This document shows positions 28,939 through 39,126 of a stretch of 64,000 nt of DNA, piece by piece (position 1 is the stretch's first letter; each line of letters opens with the position of its first letter). Origin of the DNA: Calothrix sp. PCC 6303 (lineage in GTDB: Bacteria > Cyanobacteriota > Cyanobacteriia > Cyanobacteriales > Nostocaceae); the NCBI RefSeq assembly GCF_000317435.1, contig NC_019751.1, positions 6,448,001 through 6,512,000 on the forward strand, read 5' to 3'. Under the pieces are notes generated by a model. It had not been told where the DNA came from and searched no databases. It saw nothing but the letters and a program-made list of their open reading frames with translations. The position numbers and the translations under genes are program-made.

Positions 28939-29420
28939 TTGTTTCTATTTAGACAGTTAGATAACAGCCATTGAATAAATTCAACTGGAAATCGTTATTT
29001 AGTATACATCCATGTAGTCAATGTCACGTAATTTAGTTACCTTCCCCTAATTTTGGTGGACTATAGGTTTTATTTTTGTAATGTTACACAAAATGCAAAG
29101 CTGGTACGGGGAAATTTATTCACTGTTAGTCTAAACTCCAGTTAATAGTCATTTCCCCTTCAAACTATTTACGGATCTGATTTTTGCTGGGATGGGAGTA
29201 GGGATAGTTTTTTTACAGAGAATTTTAGCAGGAATATTTTCCTGAAGGTTAGTCAACAATTCATTTGTTGATTCTCAAATTTACCTGTAAGTAGTGGGGA
29301 TATTTCAAGCGACTTTCACCATGGGCGGTGACAATTTTAAATAATACAATTAGTGAGGCGATAGCGATCGCATAAAAAATCAAGCAGTTAATTTTGTGCA
29401 TATTCGCTGGTGACTAGAGG
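28939..29420. other. 482-base gap between exoprotein and AMIN genes
   Basis: No gene is visible. It holds an 8-bp inverted repeat, GGGGAAAT (29108-29115) and ATTTCCCC (29151-29158), and a small stem around TTCACCATGGGCGGTGA near 29318. A HIP1 site lies near 29366. The region is downstream of the large exoprotein gene and upstream of the AMIN gene, so it may include a terminator for the first and a promoter for the second. Confidence 0.45.
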
Positions 29421-32400
29421 CTACTTACCAACATCAGCACAAGCTGGCACCCCATGACGAGAAAGCGGTGTAACATTAGATGCATCTGCAACTAAATATA
29501 ATTCTCCATCGGCACCCCTCGCCAGAGCTTGAGCCTCAACAATTCTATCAGGTACATGCTTTTGAACCATCAAATTATCTGCAATTGGATTAACTCTATC
29601 AGTTAAATTACTGGCACCTAAAGTCGCCAGAGGCATAAAATCACTACCACCCTGCATTAAATTTAGGGGATTGGTTGGTAAAGTACCTTGCTTCCCAGTA
29701 ATGACAAATCTCCCTAAAGGCTTTCTACCCAGACCGCATAGTTGCCCAAGTTGATCACTTTGATCTTGTAAACCCTTGGGTAATTCAATAATACCTTTGG
29801 TAGGGTCAACATCGGGTTGACGGATCGAAACTTGTCCCTGTACTCCAAGTTCCGAACTAGCTGTTATATCACTTTGATTTGTTGGCTTGGGACGTGCTTC
29901 AATACCAAAGATATTTTCAGCTTGAATATTGACATTACCACCATTACCTGTAAACGCATTTGCTGTGATGTCACTATCTTCCTTGGGTACAGCAACTATG
30001 AATGGTGCATCAATATTGATGTTTCCACCATTCCCCCCTGCTTTTTCTGTACCAGCATTGGTGGAAATTTTGCTGTTGTTACGTAACAGCAAAAAATCAT
30101 CTAACTTGAAATTGATATTCCCACCATCAGCATCAGCAACGGATTCAGATTTAATTGAACTTTGATTTTTCAGGGTGATTCGATTAGCATCAATTTTAAT
30201 GTTTCCCGCAGCCGCTCGACTAAATTCTGAACCAGCTAATATGTTTGCACCCTCGTTTAGAGATAAAGATCCAGCCTTGATATCAATATTGCCCCCATTA
30301 CCAAAGGTATTTGGCAATCTTCCGCTTTTACTAGCACTACTAATAATCCGAACATTAGATCCTGTCAGGGAGATGGTATTAGCATCTATAAATATGTTGC
30401 CCGCATCACCTTGTCCCTGAGTTCTGGTATTAATTTCTTGATATCCAGAAATAGATAAGTTTCCAGTTTTAATGGTGATATTGCCCCCTTTTCCAACCGC
30501 TTCTGGTTCAACTTGGGTAAAAGCCCCACCACTATAGTCCCTGATATCACTTTTGAATGTAACACTATCTCGCGCATCAATAATAATATTGCCTCCATTG
30601 CCACGAGCTTCAGTATCAGCACGTAAATTAGCACCAATATCTAGTAGCAACGAACCTGTTGTAATTCGGATATCTCCTCCATTTCCGATTCCACCAACAC
30701 CCCCACCATTCGGTTCACAGGCACAAGTGACTTCAGTAAACATATCAGAGCCTTTGAGTAACTCTACTGTGTCTCGTGCTTCAATGACGATGCTACCTGA
30801 ATTACCTGTTCCGGCTGTACTGGCATTGATCTGGGAACTATCTAATGTCAAAGTGCCAGTTTTAATTACAACACCACCACTATCACCGACACCACCAAAA
30901 TTAACACTGCTAGCGAAGATGGTTCCCGAAGCATCAAAGTTATTTCTACCAAGATTTAGATCCCCTACTCCTGTTAAAGAAACTTTGGCACTGGCTTCAA
31001 TGAATATCCTTCCAGAATTTCCTGTTCCTGCGACACTGGATAAAATTCGGGCTTCATCGCTGGCAAATAACGAACCAGTTTTGATATATATGCCTCCAGT
31101 ATTACCTACTGCACCAGAGCCAACATTATTAACAATTCGGCTAAAGCCTTTTCCCGAGAGAGAAACAGTATCACGGGCTGTAATTTCTATTTTTCCAGCA
31201 TTTCCATTGGCTAAAGTAATGCTATTAATTTGTGCGCCATTGCGAATATTCAAAGTTCCAGTATCAATAGATATATTACCTGCCGTTCCTTTTCCGTTCC
31301 TATTTAATTGAGCAAAAAATCCCCCATTCCCTCCATTTAATTCTACAGATTCAGAAGCATTAACTATTATATTGCCTGTGTTTCCATTACCAAAATGAAG
31401 AGTTCCAATCTGTGAACCATCGTTAACATTCAAACGTTGAGCATTTATGGTGATATTTCCAGCATTTCCTATCGCCCCAGAATCGAGGTAGTTAAAAATT
31501 CGGCTATTATTGTCAATTGTTGCAACACCTTGAGCATCAAGTTTAATATCACCAGCTTGAGTATTCACAGACCCCAAACCACCTAAAATGCCAGCTTGGA
31601 TGGAACTATTGTTGATATTAATATCTTTGCCGACAATATTAATATTTCCACCACCTCCAGCAGTCACTATTAATCCTGCTTCATCTGTTAAAGAGATATT
31701 TGCTCTTTCTAATTCACTGGGAATTTTAAAGCTCAAACTCTCGCCATTTCGATTCAGTTCTACAATTCCATTACCTTTGACTCCAGCAATATCAATATTG
31801 CCGCCAAAAGCAACTAATCCACCACCACTAATATTGACATCTCCACCAACTAACAACAAACTTTTACCATCTGCTACTCGTAAGCCGAAAGTATCAAATG
31901 AATTTGTTGGGTCTTTTCCTGATGAGGCTGTAGAATTATTCTGAATCGCTGCACTCTGATTGAGTTGATTAAACCACAATACAGAAGGGTTGATTGTCAA
32001 TAATGGTGGGGCTTCGGGATTTGTCGCGTTAAATACTCCCTGATTGCCAAACTTTAGTCCGTTTGCAGTTGTTCCAACAAAGGAACCTTGAATGTCTAAA
32101 CTGGCATTTTTGCCAAATAATATGCCATTGGGATTAATTAAAAATAAATTGGCAGCCCCATCAACGCCTAATGTCCCAAAGATATTTGATGGATCTTTAC
32201 CTGTAACTCGCGTCAGTATATTTATAACTCCAGAAGGATTGGTAAAATAGACTCTTTGTCCATCATTGATATTAAACTGACTAAAACTATGGAAAAGATT
32301 GCTTTCTCTAGTTGCACCACCGCTGATTTTATCTGCATTCAAACCATTGATTACAACGTTAGAATCAATTTGTGAAGATTCTTTTCCTAACGTGTTATCC

Positions 32401-32489
32401 GGAGTAATTTGTGCTTCACCTATTGTACTGGTAAGTGTTACTAAGCTAGATAAAAAAAGGTTTGCAAGTAAAAATTCTATTCTTTTCAT
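29421..32489 (-). CDS. two-partner-secretion exoprotein (filamentous hemagglutinin N-terminal domain)
   Basis: The 1022-residue protein starts with a signal peptide and a TPS domain at about residues 27-170: GGATRESNLFHSFSQFNIN, FGTLGVDGAANLFLINPNGILFG, then NQGVFNATNP. The rest is a long beta-helix of repeats such as NGGNIxI, TGTLxIxxGA and GNxGxIxI. Such TpsA proteins cross the outer membrane through a TpsB pore with POTRA domains and act as adhesins or surface filaments. No TpsB gene is adjacent. The C-terminus ends in a short conserved-looking segment (ADGELYLVADASNVTPL) common in cyanobacterial members. Confidence 0.9.
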   Translation of the reverse strand: MKRIEFLLANLFLSSLVTLTSTIGEAQITPDNTLGKESSQIDSNVVINGLNADKISGGATRESNLFHSFSQFNINDGQRVYFTNPSGVINILTRVTGKDPSNIFGTLGVDGAANLFLINPNGILFGKNASLDIQGSFVGTTANGLKFGNQGVFNATNPEAPPLLTINPSVLWFNQLNQSAAIQNNSTASSGKDPTNSFDTFGLRVADGKSLLLVGGDVNISGGGLVAFGGNIDIAGVKGNGIVELNRNGESLSFKIPSELERANISLTDEAGLIVTAGGGGNINIVGKDININNSSIQAGILGGLGSVNTQAGDIKLDAQGVATIDNNSRIFNYLDSGAIGNAGNITINAQRLNVNDGSQIGTLHFGNGNTGNIIVNASESVELNGGNGGFFAQLNRNGKGTAGNISIDTGTLNIRNGAQINSITLANGNAGKIEITARDTVSLSGKGFSRIVNNVGSGAVGNTGGIYIKTGSLFASDEARILSSVAGTGNSGRIFIEASAKVSLTGVGDLNLGRNNFDASGTIFASSVNFGGVGDSGGVVIKTGTLTLDSSQINASTAGTGNSGSIVIEARDTVELLKGSDMFTEVTCACEPNGGGVGGIGNGGDIRITTGSLLLDIGANLRADTEARGNGGNIIIDARDSVTFKSDIRDYSGGAFTQVEPEAVGKGGNITIKTGNLSISGYQEINTRTQGQGDAGNIFIDANTISLTGSNVRIISSASKSGRLPNTFGNGGNIDIKAGSLSLNEGANILAGSEFSRAAAGNIKIDANRITLKNQSSIKSESVADADGGNINFKLDDFLLLRNNSKISTNAGTEKAGGNGGNINIDAPFIVAVPKEDSDITANAFTGNGGNVNIQAENIFGIEARPKPTNQSDITASSELGVQGQVSIRQPDVDPTKGIIELPKGLQDQSDQLGQLCGLGRKPLGRFVITGKQGTLPTNPLNLMQGGSDFMPLATLGASNLTDRVNPIADNLMVQKHVPDRIVEAQALARGADGELYLVADASNVTPLSRHGVPACADVGK

Positions 32490-32686
32490 CAGCTAACCTC
32501 TGAAGATGTAAAATACTTACGATTATGGTTAGATATATCATTATTTGTGCCACAGGTGAGGGATTTATATCGCGCAAGCTTCGTGCGACTGTAGAACTTA
32601 GGCAATAGTAATCAGCAAACCCTACATACTTTGAGTAGATGCCTAGAATATAATTGATAGCATGGCAATAATGAGATTGGAGCGAT

Positions 32687-33298
32687 ATGACTAATCTACA
32701 GATTCAAACCGAACCGATGTCGATGACGGTAGATATCTCCTCTCTCATGACATTACCGCAGATGAGTGACGAGCAATTTCATGAATTTTGTCATCGCAAT
32801 GCCAATCTGCGGATCGAACGGAATGCTAATGGTGAAGTAATTGTTATGCCTCCAGCTTTTTCGGACACTGGAAATCGTAATTTTAAAGTTGCTGTACAAC
32901 TGGGAATTTGGGCAGAGGGGGACGGTACTGGTGAAGGCTTCGATTCTAGTGCAGGGTTTACACTACCGAATGGAGCAATGCGCGCTCCCGATGCATCCTG
33001 GATTAAACTCGATCGCTGGAATGCTCTTACCGAGAAGCAAAAAGCCTCGTTTGCACCGATATGCCCCGATTTTGTGGTGGAATTGCGATCGACTAGCGAC
33101 ACGCTCAAAAGTTTGCAGACAAAAATGCAGGAATATATCGAAAATGGTGCGAGCTTGGGATTATTAATCGACAGGCAAAGTCAGACGGTGTATTGTTATC
33201 GAGCGGATGGTTCGGTTGCCGTTTTAAATCAACCCGAACAGGTGATTTGCGATCCAGAACTACCAGGTTTTGCGTTGCAAATGGCTAAAATTTGGTAG
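32687..33298 (+). CDS. Uma2 family protein (restriction-endonuclease-like fold)
   Basis: The 203-residue protein belongs to Uma2 (DUF820), a PD-(D/E)XK-fold family greatly expanded in cyanobacteria. The visible core is PDFVVELRS, the D...ExK-like strand, followed by KMQEYIENGASLGLLIDR and the closing TVYCYR. N-terminal RNANLRIERNANGEVIVMPP is also typical. The members' biological role is unsettled; a nuclease role is inferred from the fold. It stands alone between the exoprotein gene and the pentapeptide gene. Confidence 0.9.
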   Translation: MTNLQIQTEPMSMTVDISSLMTLPQMSDEQFHEFCHRNANLRIERNANGEVIVMPPAFSDTGNRNFKVAVQLGIWAEGDGTGEGFDSSAGFTLPNGAMRAPDASWIKLDRWNALTEKQKASFAPICPDFVVELRSTSDTLKSLQTKMQEYIENGASLGLLIDRQSQTVYCYRADGSVAVLNQPEQVICDPELPGFALQMAKIW

Positions 33299-33517
33299 AT
33301 TGAGTAATAATTAGTTTTCAAGCGTCAGTTATGTTGGGTTACGACGTGAATTAAGATTACATTACTTACGCGATTGTCACAATGGGAAGGTTGGTGCGTG
33401 ACACCAAAAGCCTTATTTTTCGTTTTAAATTGATTTAAGTGTCACACACCCTATGAGAAAAAATGTGCTAGAGGGATATCATGCGTCTCCACCCAATCTA
33501 CAATTTACTACAATAAA

Positions 33518-34321
33518 TTATTGTTTGCCTGTCATATTAAATTTACCATCTGGCATCATCGTGCCATATAAAAAAGCTTCCTTAAAAATAGCCCCATTTA
33601 TATTGGCTAAATATAAGGTAGCTTGTTGTAAAATGGCTCCAGTTAAATCAGCATTTAGAAGATTGGCTCTTGCTAATGAAGCTTGATTTAATTCCGCTTT
33701 TACTAATTTAGCTTGTGTCAAGTTGGCATCTTGAAGAATAGCATTGTGAAGTTGTGCTTTGGTTAAATTTGCTCTTGCTAAATTTGCTCTTTCCAAATTA
33801 GAAGATAAAAGTTTTGCTTCCATAAGATTAGCATCTTGAAGGTCTGCTTCTGATAAAATAGACACGAAAATAACACTTTTCCGTAAGTTAGCTCCCCGAA
33901 GATTTGCTCTTGTAAGTGCAGTTCCGGACAAATATGCATTTGATAAGTTTGCTCCTTCGAGATTTGCTTTATATAAAAATGCTTGACTAAGTTTTGCCCC
34001 TTGAAGATTTGCTTTCTCAAGATTAGCTTCTCCAAGAAAAGTTCCAGACAAATCAGCATTTGATAAGTTTGCTCCTTCGAGATTAGCACGACCTAGCAGT
34101 GCATAATTAAGTATAGCTCCTTGAAGATTTGCTCCTTGAAGATTTGCCTTTGAAAGTTTAGCTCCATACAAATCTGCATTCGATAAATCGCAACTAGGAC
34201 AACTATTTGTATTCAATAACTGTTTTACATGCTCAGGGTTAGCGGCAGATACAGGTAGAGAAAATAATAAACTAGCAAAAAAGGAAAAAGAGCAGCTAAA
34301 GTAAACTTTCTGCACAATCAT
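33518..34321 (-). CDS. exported pentapeptide-repeat protein
   Basis: The 267-residue protein has an N-terminal signal sequence (FFASLLFSLPVSA), a short Cys-containing linker (TNSCPSCDLSNADL), then about forty A(D/N)LxX repeats from residue 45 to near the end (ANLQGANLQGAILNYALL and so on). Such repeats fold as a square right-handed beta-helix. The CxxC pair before the repeats occurs in many cyanobacterial members. The protein is probably periplasmic. No enzymatic domain is attached and the function is unknown. Confidence 0.88.
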   Translation of the reverse strand: MIVQKVYFSCSFSFFASLLFSLPVSAANPEHVKQLLNTNSCPSCDLSNADLYGAKLSKANLQGANLQGAILNYALLGRANLEGANLSNADLSGTFLGEANLEKANLQGAKLSQAFLYKANLEGANLSNAYLSGTALTRANLRGANLRKSVIFVSILSEADLQDANLMEAKLLSSNLERANLARANLTKAQLHNAILQDANLTQAKLVKAELNQASLARANLLNADLTGAILQQATLYLANINGAIFKEAFLYGTMMPDGKFNMTGKQ

Positions 34322-34546
34322 TAAACCTGTAATTATTAAATTATTAAAAACCTAATATTTAAAAATCAATTTTCATCAAATCACATAATTATTTAATAAC
34401 TTTGAACAGATAAAAATATAATCATTGACACTTTAACGTAGGTTGGATGGAGTGTAGCTTACTTCTCGGAAGATAACGCAACTCAGCATTTTAATTTTGA
34501 TATTTATAGTAGTTGAAAATTTGTTAGTTTTGATTACACAATACCA

Positions 34547-36013
34547 TTATTTCCGATTATCCCAATATTTCTGTGCTGTGGTGGGAACAAATCTGAGTAA
34601 CTGGGTATCACCCAAATCTAAAATTGTTTGAGGATGGGATGGCTGAATATTTAAAGCTGTAATAATCCTTTCGCCGATGGTACGGGCTAAAAGTGGGGGT
34701 ACAGCATTACCAACCTGGCGAAAACCGTGCCATTTGGTTTGATGGAAGCGAAACCAATCGGGGAAGGAGTGTAATCTGGCAGCTTCTCTAACTGTGATGA
34801 CTCTGGGAAATGTAGGATGAATGGGACGGGGTGATGTGTGTCTACCTCGTTGTTTGTCGGTACCTGCACGTAATGTGTGGGAAAAACCATCTAGTTTAAG
34901 ACGACGTAAACGGCTGATGGGGTCTAGTTCTCCCTGGGGTGTTTCGAGAAAGCGAGTTTTTGAGCTTTCTTCGTGCTGAGTTTGCATGGAACTGGTTAAG
35001 ATTTGGGGGTTCCAATAACGGGGGTATTGGAAGGTTGTGAGGTTTGGGAGGGGGAAATTGCAGCGGAGAAATTGAATGTAGGGTGTGGTTTTTTGATTGA
35101 TGATTTGGAGTTGACTTTCTGTCAATAGTACTTCGTCACTATTAATAAGTTGGGGAATAGTGTCAATGTCGGGTAAATCCGAAATTGCATCACGGACTGT
35201 GGTTTGTAGTGGAGAAGCTTTGATGGGGAAGGGAATATCAAAGCCTTGGGGGTTGCTGCTGCCAACTAAAAATAATCGCTGCCGTTTTTGAGGTACGCTA
35301 AAATCAGCAGCATTAAGAACTGTTTGCCGCACGTTGTAACCAGCATTTTCAAATGCGTTCTCTAGCTGCAATAGGGTTTTTTTATATTTCCCGGTGGTAA
35401 TTCCTGGAACGTTTTCCATGACGAAGTACTTGGGACGCAGTTCTAATACTAGTCGGCAGAAGTGAAATATCAAATTGTTGCGGATGTCTTCTAAATCACG
35501 TTTCCCCATCAGTGAAAACCCCTGGCAAGGTGGTCCACCGAACACTAAATCTATTTTTTTATTCCATTTTTGGCAAGCTTTCGAGTCATGTTGATGATAT
35601 TTTCGCCAACTTTTATCTGCTGCTTGAAGAATCATCTTCCCTGTAACGTCGGCAATATCAGAACAAAGGGTTTCTGTGAGGGGAAAGTTGAAGGCATGGG
35701 TTGAAGCATGTATTGGATCATACTCAACTGCCACTAAAATATCAAATCCAGCCTGTTCCATTCCCAATGAAAAACCACCTGCACCAGCGAATAAATCAAT
35801 GGCAACGGGACGATTTGAGCTTGAAGATGTGTGATTTAGCAAAGGAATCAGTAAACAGTTATCAGGGAACAGGGAAAAGTTATTGCTGGTGGGTGATACA
35901 GTATCCACACTTATCTTGAAAATGAGGATTTCTTGCAGTTTCACATGACTTAGAAACAGTTCCTTTTCATTTAGAGGTAAGAATTTCTTTTGCTGCGCGA
36001 TCGCATACTCCAT
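34547..36013 (-). CDS. DNA (cytosine-5)-methyltransferase, apparently orphan
   Basis: The 488-residue enzyme transfers a methyl group from S-adenosylmethionine to C5 of cytosine in a specific DNA site. Motif I is AIDLFAGAGGFSLGMEQAG (about 71-89), motif IV is GGPPCQGFS with catalytic Cys163, motif VI is YFVMENVPGI, motif VIII is QKRQRLFLVG, and motif X is GNAVPPLLARTIGE. The target-recognition region lies at about 270-400. No restriction enzyme gene is next to it. The ATG at 36011-36013 lies 47 bases inside the lpxB 3' end; GTG codons at residues 24 and 36 are alternative starts, since the first 65 residues are not conserved family sequence. Confidence 0.92.
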   Translation of the reverse strand: MEYAIAQQKKFLPLNEKELFLSHVKLQEILIFKISVDTVSPTSNNFSLFPDNCLLIPLLNHTSSSSNRPVAIDLFAGAGGFSLGMEQAGFDILVAVEYDPIHASTHAFNFPLTETLCSDIADVTGKMILQAADKSWRKYHQHDSKACQKWNKKIDLVFGGPPCQGFSLMGKRDLEDIRNNLIFHFCRLVLELRPKYFVMENVPGITTGKYKKTLLQLENAFENAGYNVRQTVLNAADFSVPQKRQRLFLVGSSNPQGFDIPFPIKASPLQTTVRDAISDLPDIDTIPQLINSDEVLLTESQLQIINQKTTPYIQFLRCNFPLPNLTTFQYPRYWNPQILTSSMQTQHEESSKTRFLETPQGELDPISRLRRLKLDGFSHTLRAGTDKQRGRHTSPRPIHPTFPRVITVREAARLHSFPDWFRFHQTKWHGFRQVGNAVPPLLARTIGERIITALNIQPSHPQTILDLGDTQLLRFVPTTAQKYWDNRK

Positions 36014-37130
36014 TTTCCCCTAATGCTTGGCGCATTTCTCGATAATCTGCCTGAATTTTTTGTTTGCGTTCAGGATTTAAGAGTAACTCCATCGCTGCTT
36101 GGGTGAGATTTTCGGGGGTGGCTGTTTCTTGGATAAATTCTGGGACGATGGGTTGCATCATTACCAAGTTGGGTGGGGAAGCAAAGGGCAATGATAATTG
36201 CAGAATGTTTTGGGCTATCCAGTAGGATAACTTACTCAGCTTGTATAAAACAACTTGGGGAACGTTGAGTAATGCTAATTCTAAGTTGACTGTGCCACAT
36301 TTGGTAATTGCTAAATCGGCGGCTGCAAGGACATCTTTATTTTGACCGGAGACAATTGTGGCATTGAGATTATATGCTTGGATCGATTGCGCGATCGCAT
36401 CCCGGAATTTGTCCAGTGATAATGGTATCCAAAAATGTACCTGGGGTAATTTTAGTTGGATTTCTTTGGCTGTGGCGAAAATAGTTGGTAATAAAAAATT
36501 TAATTCCTGTTGCCGAGAAGCAGGTAACAATGCTACACAAATATCACCTTCTCCAATGCCCAAATTAGCCCGCGCTGCCTCTCTGGTTGGGAATTCGCTG
36601 ATTCTATCAATCAATGGATGCCCCACCCAAGTCACGTTTGCCCCATGTTCGCGGTAATATCTAGCTTCTTCGGGGAATATTGCCAGTAATTTATCACTAA
36701 CTTTGACAACTTCTCTTGTAGTTTGACTGGTGATGATTTTTAGTGAAGCTGCCCAAGCTTGGGGGGCAATGTAATAAAATATTGGGGTTTCAGGTAAATG
36801 GCGACGGATGAATTTAGCGATCGCTAAATTAGGTCCCATATAATCAATCAGTACCACTGCATCTGGTGGATTTTGTTTCAAAAAAGCAAAAGCTTGGTGT
36901 TGCAACTTGTATGTTGGCACCACATAGGGCAACACCTCCAAGAGTCCCAAAGAACCAATTCCCGCAGTATTACCCAACAGAGTTGCCCCTGCTACTGCCA
37001 TTTGTTCACCACCTAAGGCTACAATCTCTAACTCCCTGTTGGCTATTGCAGCTTGACGTTTCAGCGCCGTCACTAACAATGAACCCTGTAAATCACCAGA
37101 AACTTCACCTGTACTAATAAATATCCGCAT
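35967..37130 (-). CDS. lpxB: lipid-A-disaccharide synthase
   Basis: LpxB joins UDP-2,3-diacylglucosamine and lipid X to form the lipid A disaccharide at the inner membrane. The 387-residue protein shows the family N-terminus RIFISTGEVSGDLQGS, IDYMGPNLAIAKFIR, FYYIAPQAWAA and the UDP-binding C-terminal segment (DLAITKCGTVNLELALL). Length is normal. It is the last gene of the lpxC-fabZ-lpxA-lpxB block. The methyltransferase start overlaps its end in another frame. Confidence 0.96.
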   Translation of the reverse strand: MRIFISTGEVSGDLQGSLLVTALKRQAAIANRELEIVALGGEQMAVAGATLLGNTAGIGSLGLLEVLPYVVPTYKLQHQAFAFLKQNPPDAVVLIDYMGPNLAIAKFIRRHLPETPIFYYIAPQAWAASLKIITSQTTREVVKVSDKLLAIFPEEARYYREHGANVTWVGHPLIDRISEFPTREAARANLGIGEGDICVALLPASRQQELNFLLPTIFATAKEIQLKLPQVHFWIPLSLDKFRDAIAQSIQAYNLNATIVSGQNKDVLAAADLAITKCGTVNLELALLNVPQVVLYKLSKLSYWIAQNILQLSLPFASPPNLVMMQPIVPEFIQETATPENLTQAAMELLLNPERKQKIQADYREMRQALGENGVCDRAAKEILTSK

Positions 37131-37320
37131 TGGGATTTTTAACTTTAGACTTTACACCACTTTTAACTTTATTGAAACCCAATAGGCTTTCACAAGCAAA
37201 TTTTGTTTGGAGCACAAATAACTCTTTCACTTGGTTCAAAACTATAATTATTCATACTATTGAGGCTAAGTTTAGCTGAATTGTGGATTTTAAATTAGCT
37301 CCAAAATCCACAATTCAAAA

Positions 37321-38148
37321 TTAAACAGACTCGTCATTTTTGCTGGTAGCTTTACCACCTCTACCTGGAATTAATCCCCGTCTTCCTGGCATTTGCGATA
37401 ATAACAAGAAGCGACGTAGGTGTAGCAGTTCTTCAGTATCTCCCAAGAGTTCTAAATTTTCTAAAGCGTCTTTAAAAGTTAATTCTGAACGATAAAGAAA
37501 ACGAAAAGCTTTTTTGAGAGTTTGTAATTGAGCATTTGTAAAACCAGCCCGTTTAAGTCCGATTAAATTTAATGCCCTTATCCGTGATGGATTGCCTTCC
37601 ACTGTCATAAATGGAGGCACATCTCGGTCAATTCTGGTCATTCCTCCCACCATGGCATGTCTGCCGATGTGGACAAATTGGTGAACTCCCAAAACCCCAC
37701 TCAATCTAGCTTTTGCTTCAATATGCACATGACCTGCTAACGCCACAGAGTTAGCAATAATTACGGAGTCTTCTAATATACAGTTATGACCGACGTGAAC
37801 ATATGCCATTAATAAGTTCCCGTCGCCAATTTCGGTAGCTTCACCTGCCCCGGTAGCACGGTTGATGGTGACATACTCCCGAATTGAATTATCGTTACCG
37901 ATTTTGACCCAACTCAGTTCCCCCGCATATTTGAGGTCTTGAGGTTCAGTACCAATTACGGCACCAGGAAAAATTCGGTTTCTTGAACCAATTTCGGTTA
38001 AACCATCCAGTACCACATGGGCACCAATCACAGTTTCTGAACCTACTTTTACATGCCCTCCTATCACAGCATAGGCTCCGACTTGCACTGTTGGATGGAG
38101 TTCCGCGTTGGGATGAATTACAGCTGTTGGATGAATAAGCGTCTTCAA
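37321..38148 (-). CDS. lpxA: UDP-N-acetylglucosamine O-acyltransferase
   Basis: LpxA acylates the 3-OH of UDP-GlcNAc with a hydroxyacyl chain from ACP, the first step of lipid A synthesis. The 275-residue protein is a left-handed beta-helix of hexapeptide repeats (IHPTAVIHPNAELHPTVQVG) with the catalytic His in YVHVGHNC, and a helical C-terminal region. The start is TTG at 38146-38148, supported by GGAGATG about six bases upstream; no ATG fits the conserved N-terminus. The C-terminal end has a basic extension (GRRGLIPGRGGKA). Confidence 0.95.
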   Translation of the reverse strand: MKTLIHPTAVIHPNAELHPTVQVGAYAVIGGHVKVGSETVIGAHVVLDGLTEIGSRNRIFPGAVIGTEPQDLKYAGELSWVKIGNDNSIREYVTINRATGAGEATEIGDGNLLMAYVHVGHNCILEDSVIIANSVALAGHVHIEAKARLSGVLGVHQFVHIGRHAMVGGMTRIDRDVPPFMTVEGNPSRIRALNLIGLKRAGFTNAQLQTLKKAFRFLYRSELTFKDALENLELLGDTEELLHLRRFLLLSQMPGRRGLIPGRGGKATSKNDESV

Positions 38149-38472
38149 GGGTGCATCTCCAGAAGAGTCTAGTGCTAAGTTTTATTCGGTAAACATCTGG
38201 CAAAAAATAGTAATTCGGGTAGCAGGAGTTAGAAATCAGATGATCTTGTCTTCTGAATCCTTTTCCCTAACCAAAATTGATTTTTTTCATCTGTCTATTT
38301 AATCAGTAGCCAAAAGTGTCGGGTTAACAACACAGCGTGTGAGGGCAGTGTGAAAATTGAGAAATTTTACAGATTTTACAATATTCTTGAGATGAATCCA
38401 TTTTACTGGTATATTTTCCCAAGTTATAGTTAGGGTACCCGGTATTAGTACCCAAACCTATTAGTAAATATT
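38149..38472. other. 324-base gap between fabZ and lpxA
   Basis: No gene is seen. A hairpin, GGGTAC (38433-38438) with GTACCC (38448-38453), lies about 20 bases after the fabZ stop; it lacks a U-run and may be a processing or weak terminator stem. The remainder is AT-rich and might carry a separate promoter for lpxA-lpxB. Confidence 0.45.
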
Positions 38473-38982
38473 TCAGACTACTAGTGAAAACATTAATTCG
38501 CCTTCACAAGCGAGTTGACCATCGACCTCGGCGCGACCTTGCATCTTACCGAATCGACGTTGTTTCACCCATAACAGTTCCACGGTCATAATTAACTGAT
38601 CACCTGGAACAACTTGGCGGCGAAAACGAACTTTATCTATACCCGCAAATAGAAACATTCCACCTTCTAATTGTGGAACTTGCGTCATTACAACGCCTCC
38701 TACTTGTGCCATAGCTTCTACAATTAGTACACCGGGCATAATCGGTTTTCCGGGAAAATGCCCCTGGAAGTGAGGTTCATTAAAGGTAACGTTCTTAATG
38801 CCAGTTGCGCTTTTTCCTGGGACGAAATCAATAATTTTATCCACCAGGGCAAAGGGATAGCGGTGTGGTAGCAGCTTTTGAATTTCTTCAATGTTGAAGG
38901 TCTTTTTCACTTCGGTTGGCTGCAAAGAGTTACTTTCAGATTCGGACACTTTCGCGGTATTAACTTCGGTGACAGTTGACAT
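38473..38982 (-). CDS. fabZ: 3-hydroxyacyl-ACP dehydratase
   Basis: FabZ dehydrates 3-hydroxyacyl-ACP in fatty acid elongation and competes with LpxA for hydroxyacyl-ACP. The 169-residue protein has the hot-dog fold signature: [13 protein letters not shown] with catalytic His and [19 protein letters not shown] with catalytic Glu. An N-terminal extension of about 25 residues (Ser/Glu-rich) precedes the core. ATG at 38980-38982 is used; a GTG two codons earlier is possible. It lies between lpxC and lpxA, as in many bacteria. Confidence 0.96.
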   Translation of the reverse strand: MSTVTEVNTAKVSESESNSLQPTEVKKTFNIEEIQKLLPHRYPFALVDKIIDFVPGKSATGIKNVTFNEPHFQGHFPGKPIMPGVLIVEAMAQVGGVVMTQVPQLEGGMFLFAGIDKVRFRRQVVPGDQLIMTVELLWVKQRRFGKMQGRAEVDGQLACEGELMFSLVV

Positions 38983-39126
38983 CGGCACTCTGTGAAATTT
39001 GGATTTGTTATTTGTGATTCTTTATTTGGGATTGTTGATTTGAGGATGCTAGTAGTTCAAATTGTCAACAAATTAACTAATGACTAAAGTCATGTTTTTT
39101 GACTTTTTGACTTCCAGATGGCTGCA

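Noticed and set aside
30553-31311. 252-codon plus-strand open frame inside the exoprotein gene
   Set aside because: It is antisense to the repetitive beta-helix coding sequence, has Pro/Ser/Ile-rich composition typical of a shadow frame, and no recognisable motif.
35967-36013. Frameshift or fusion between lpxB and the methyltransferase
   Set aside because: Both proteins are complete at the relevant ends; the overlap is explained by an upstream ATG in another frame, and a later start is possible.
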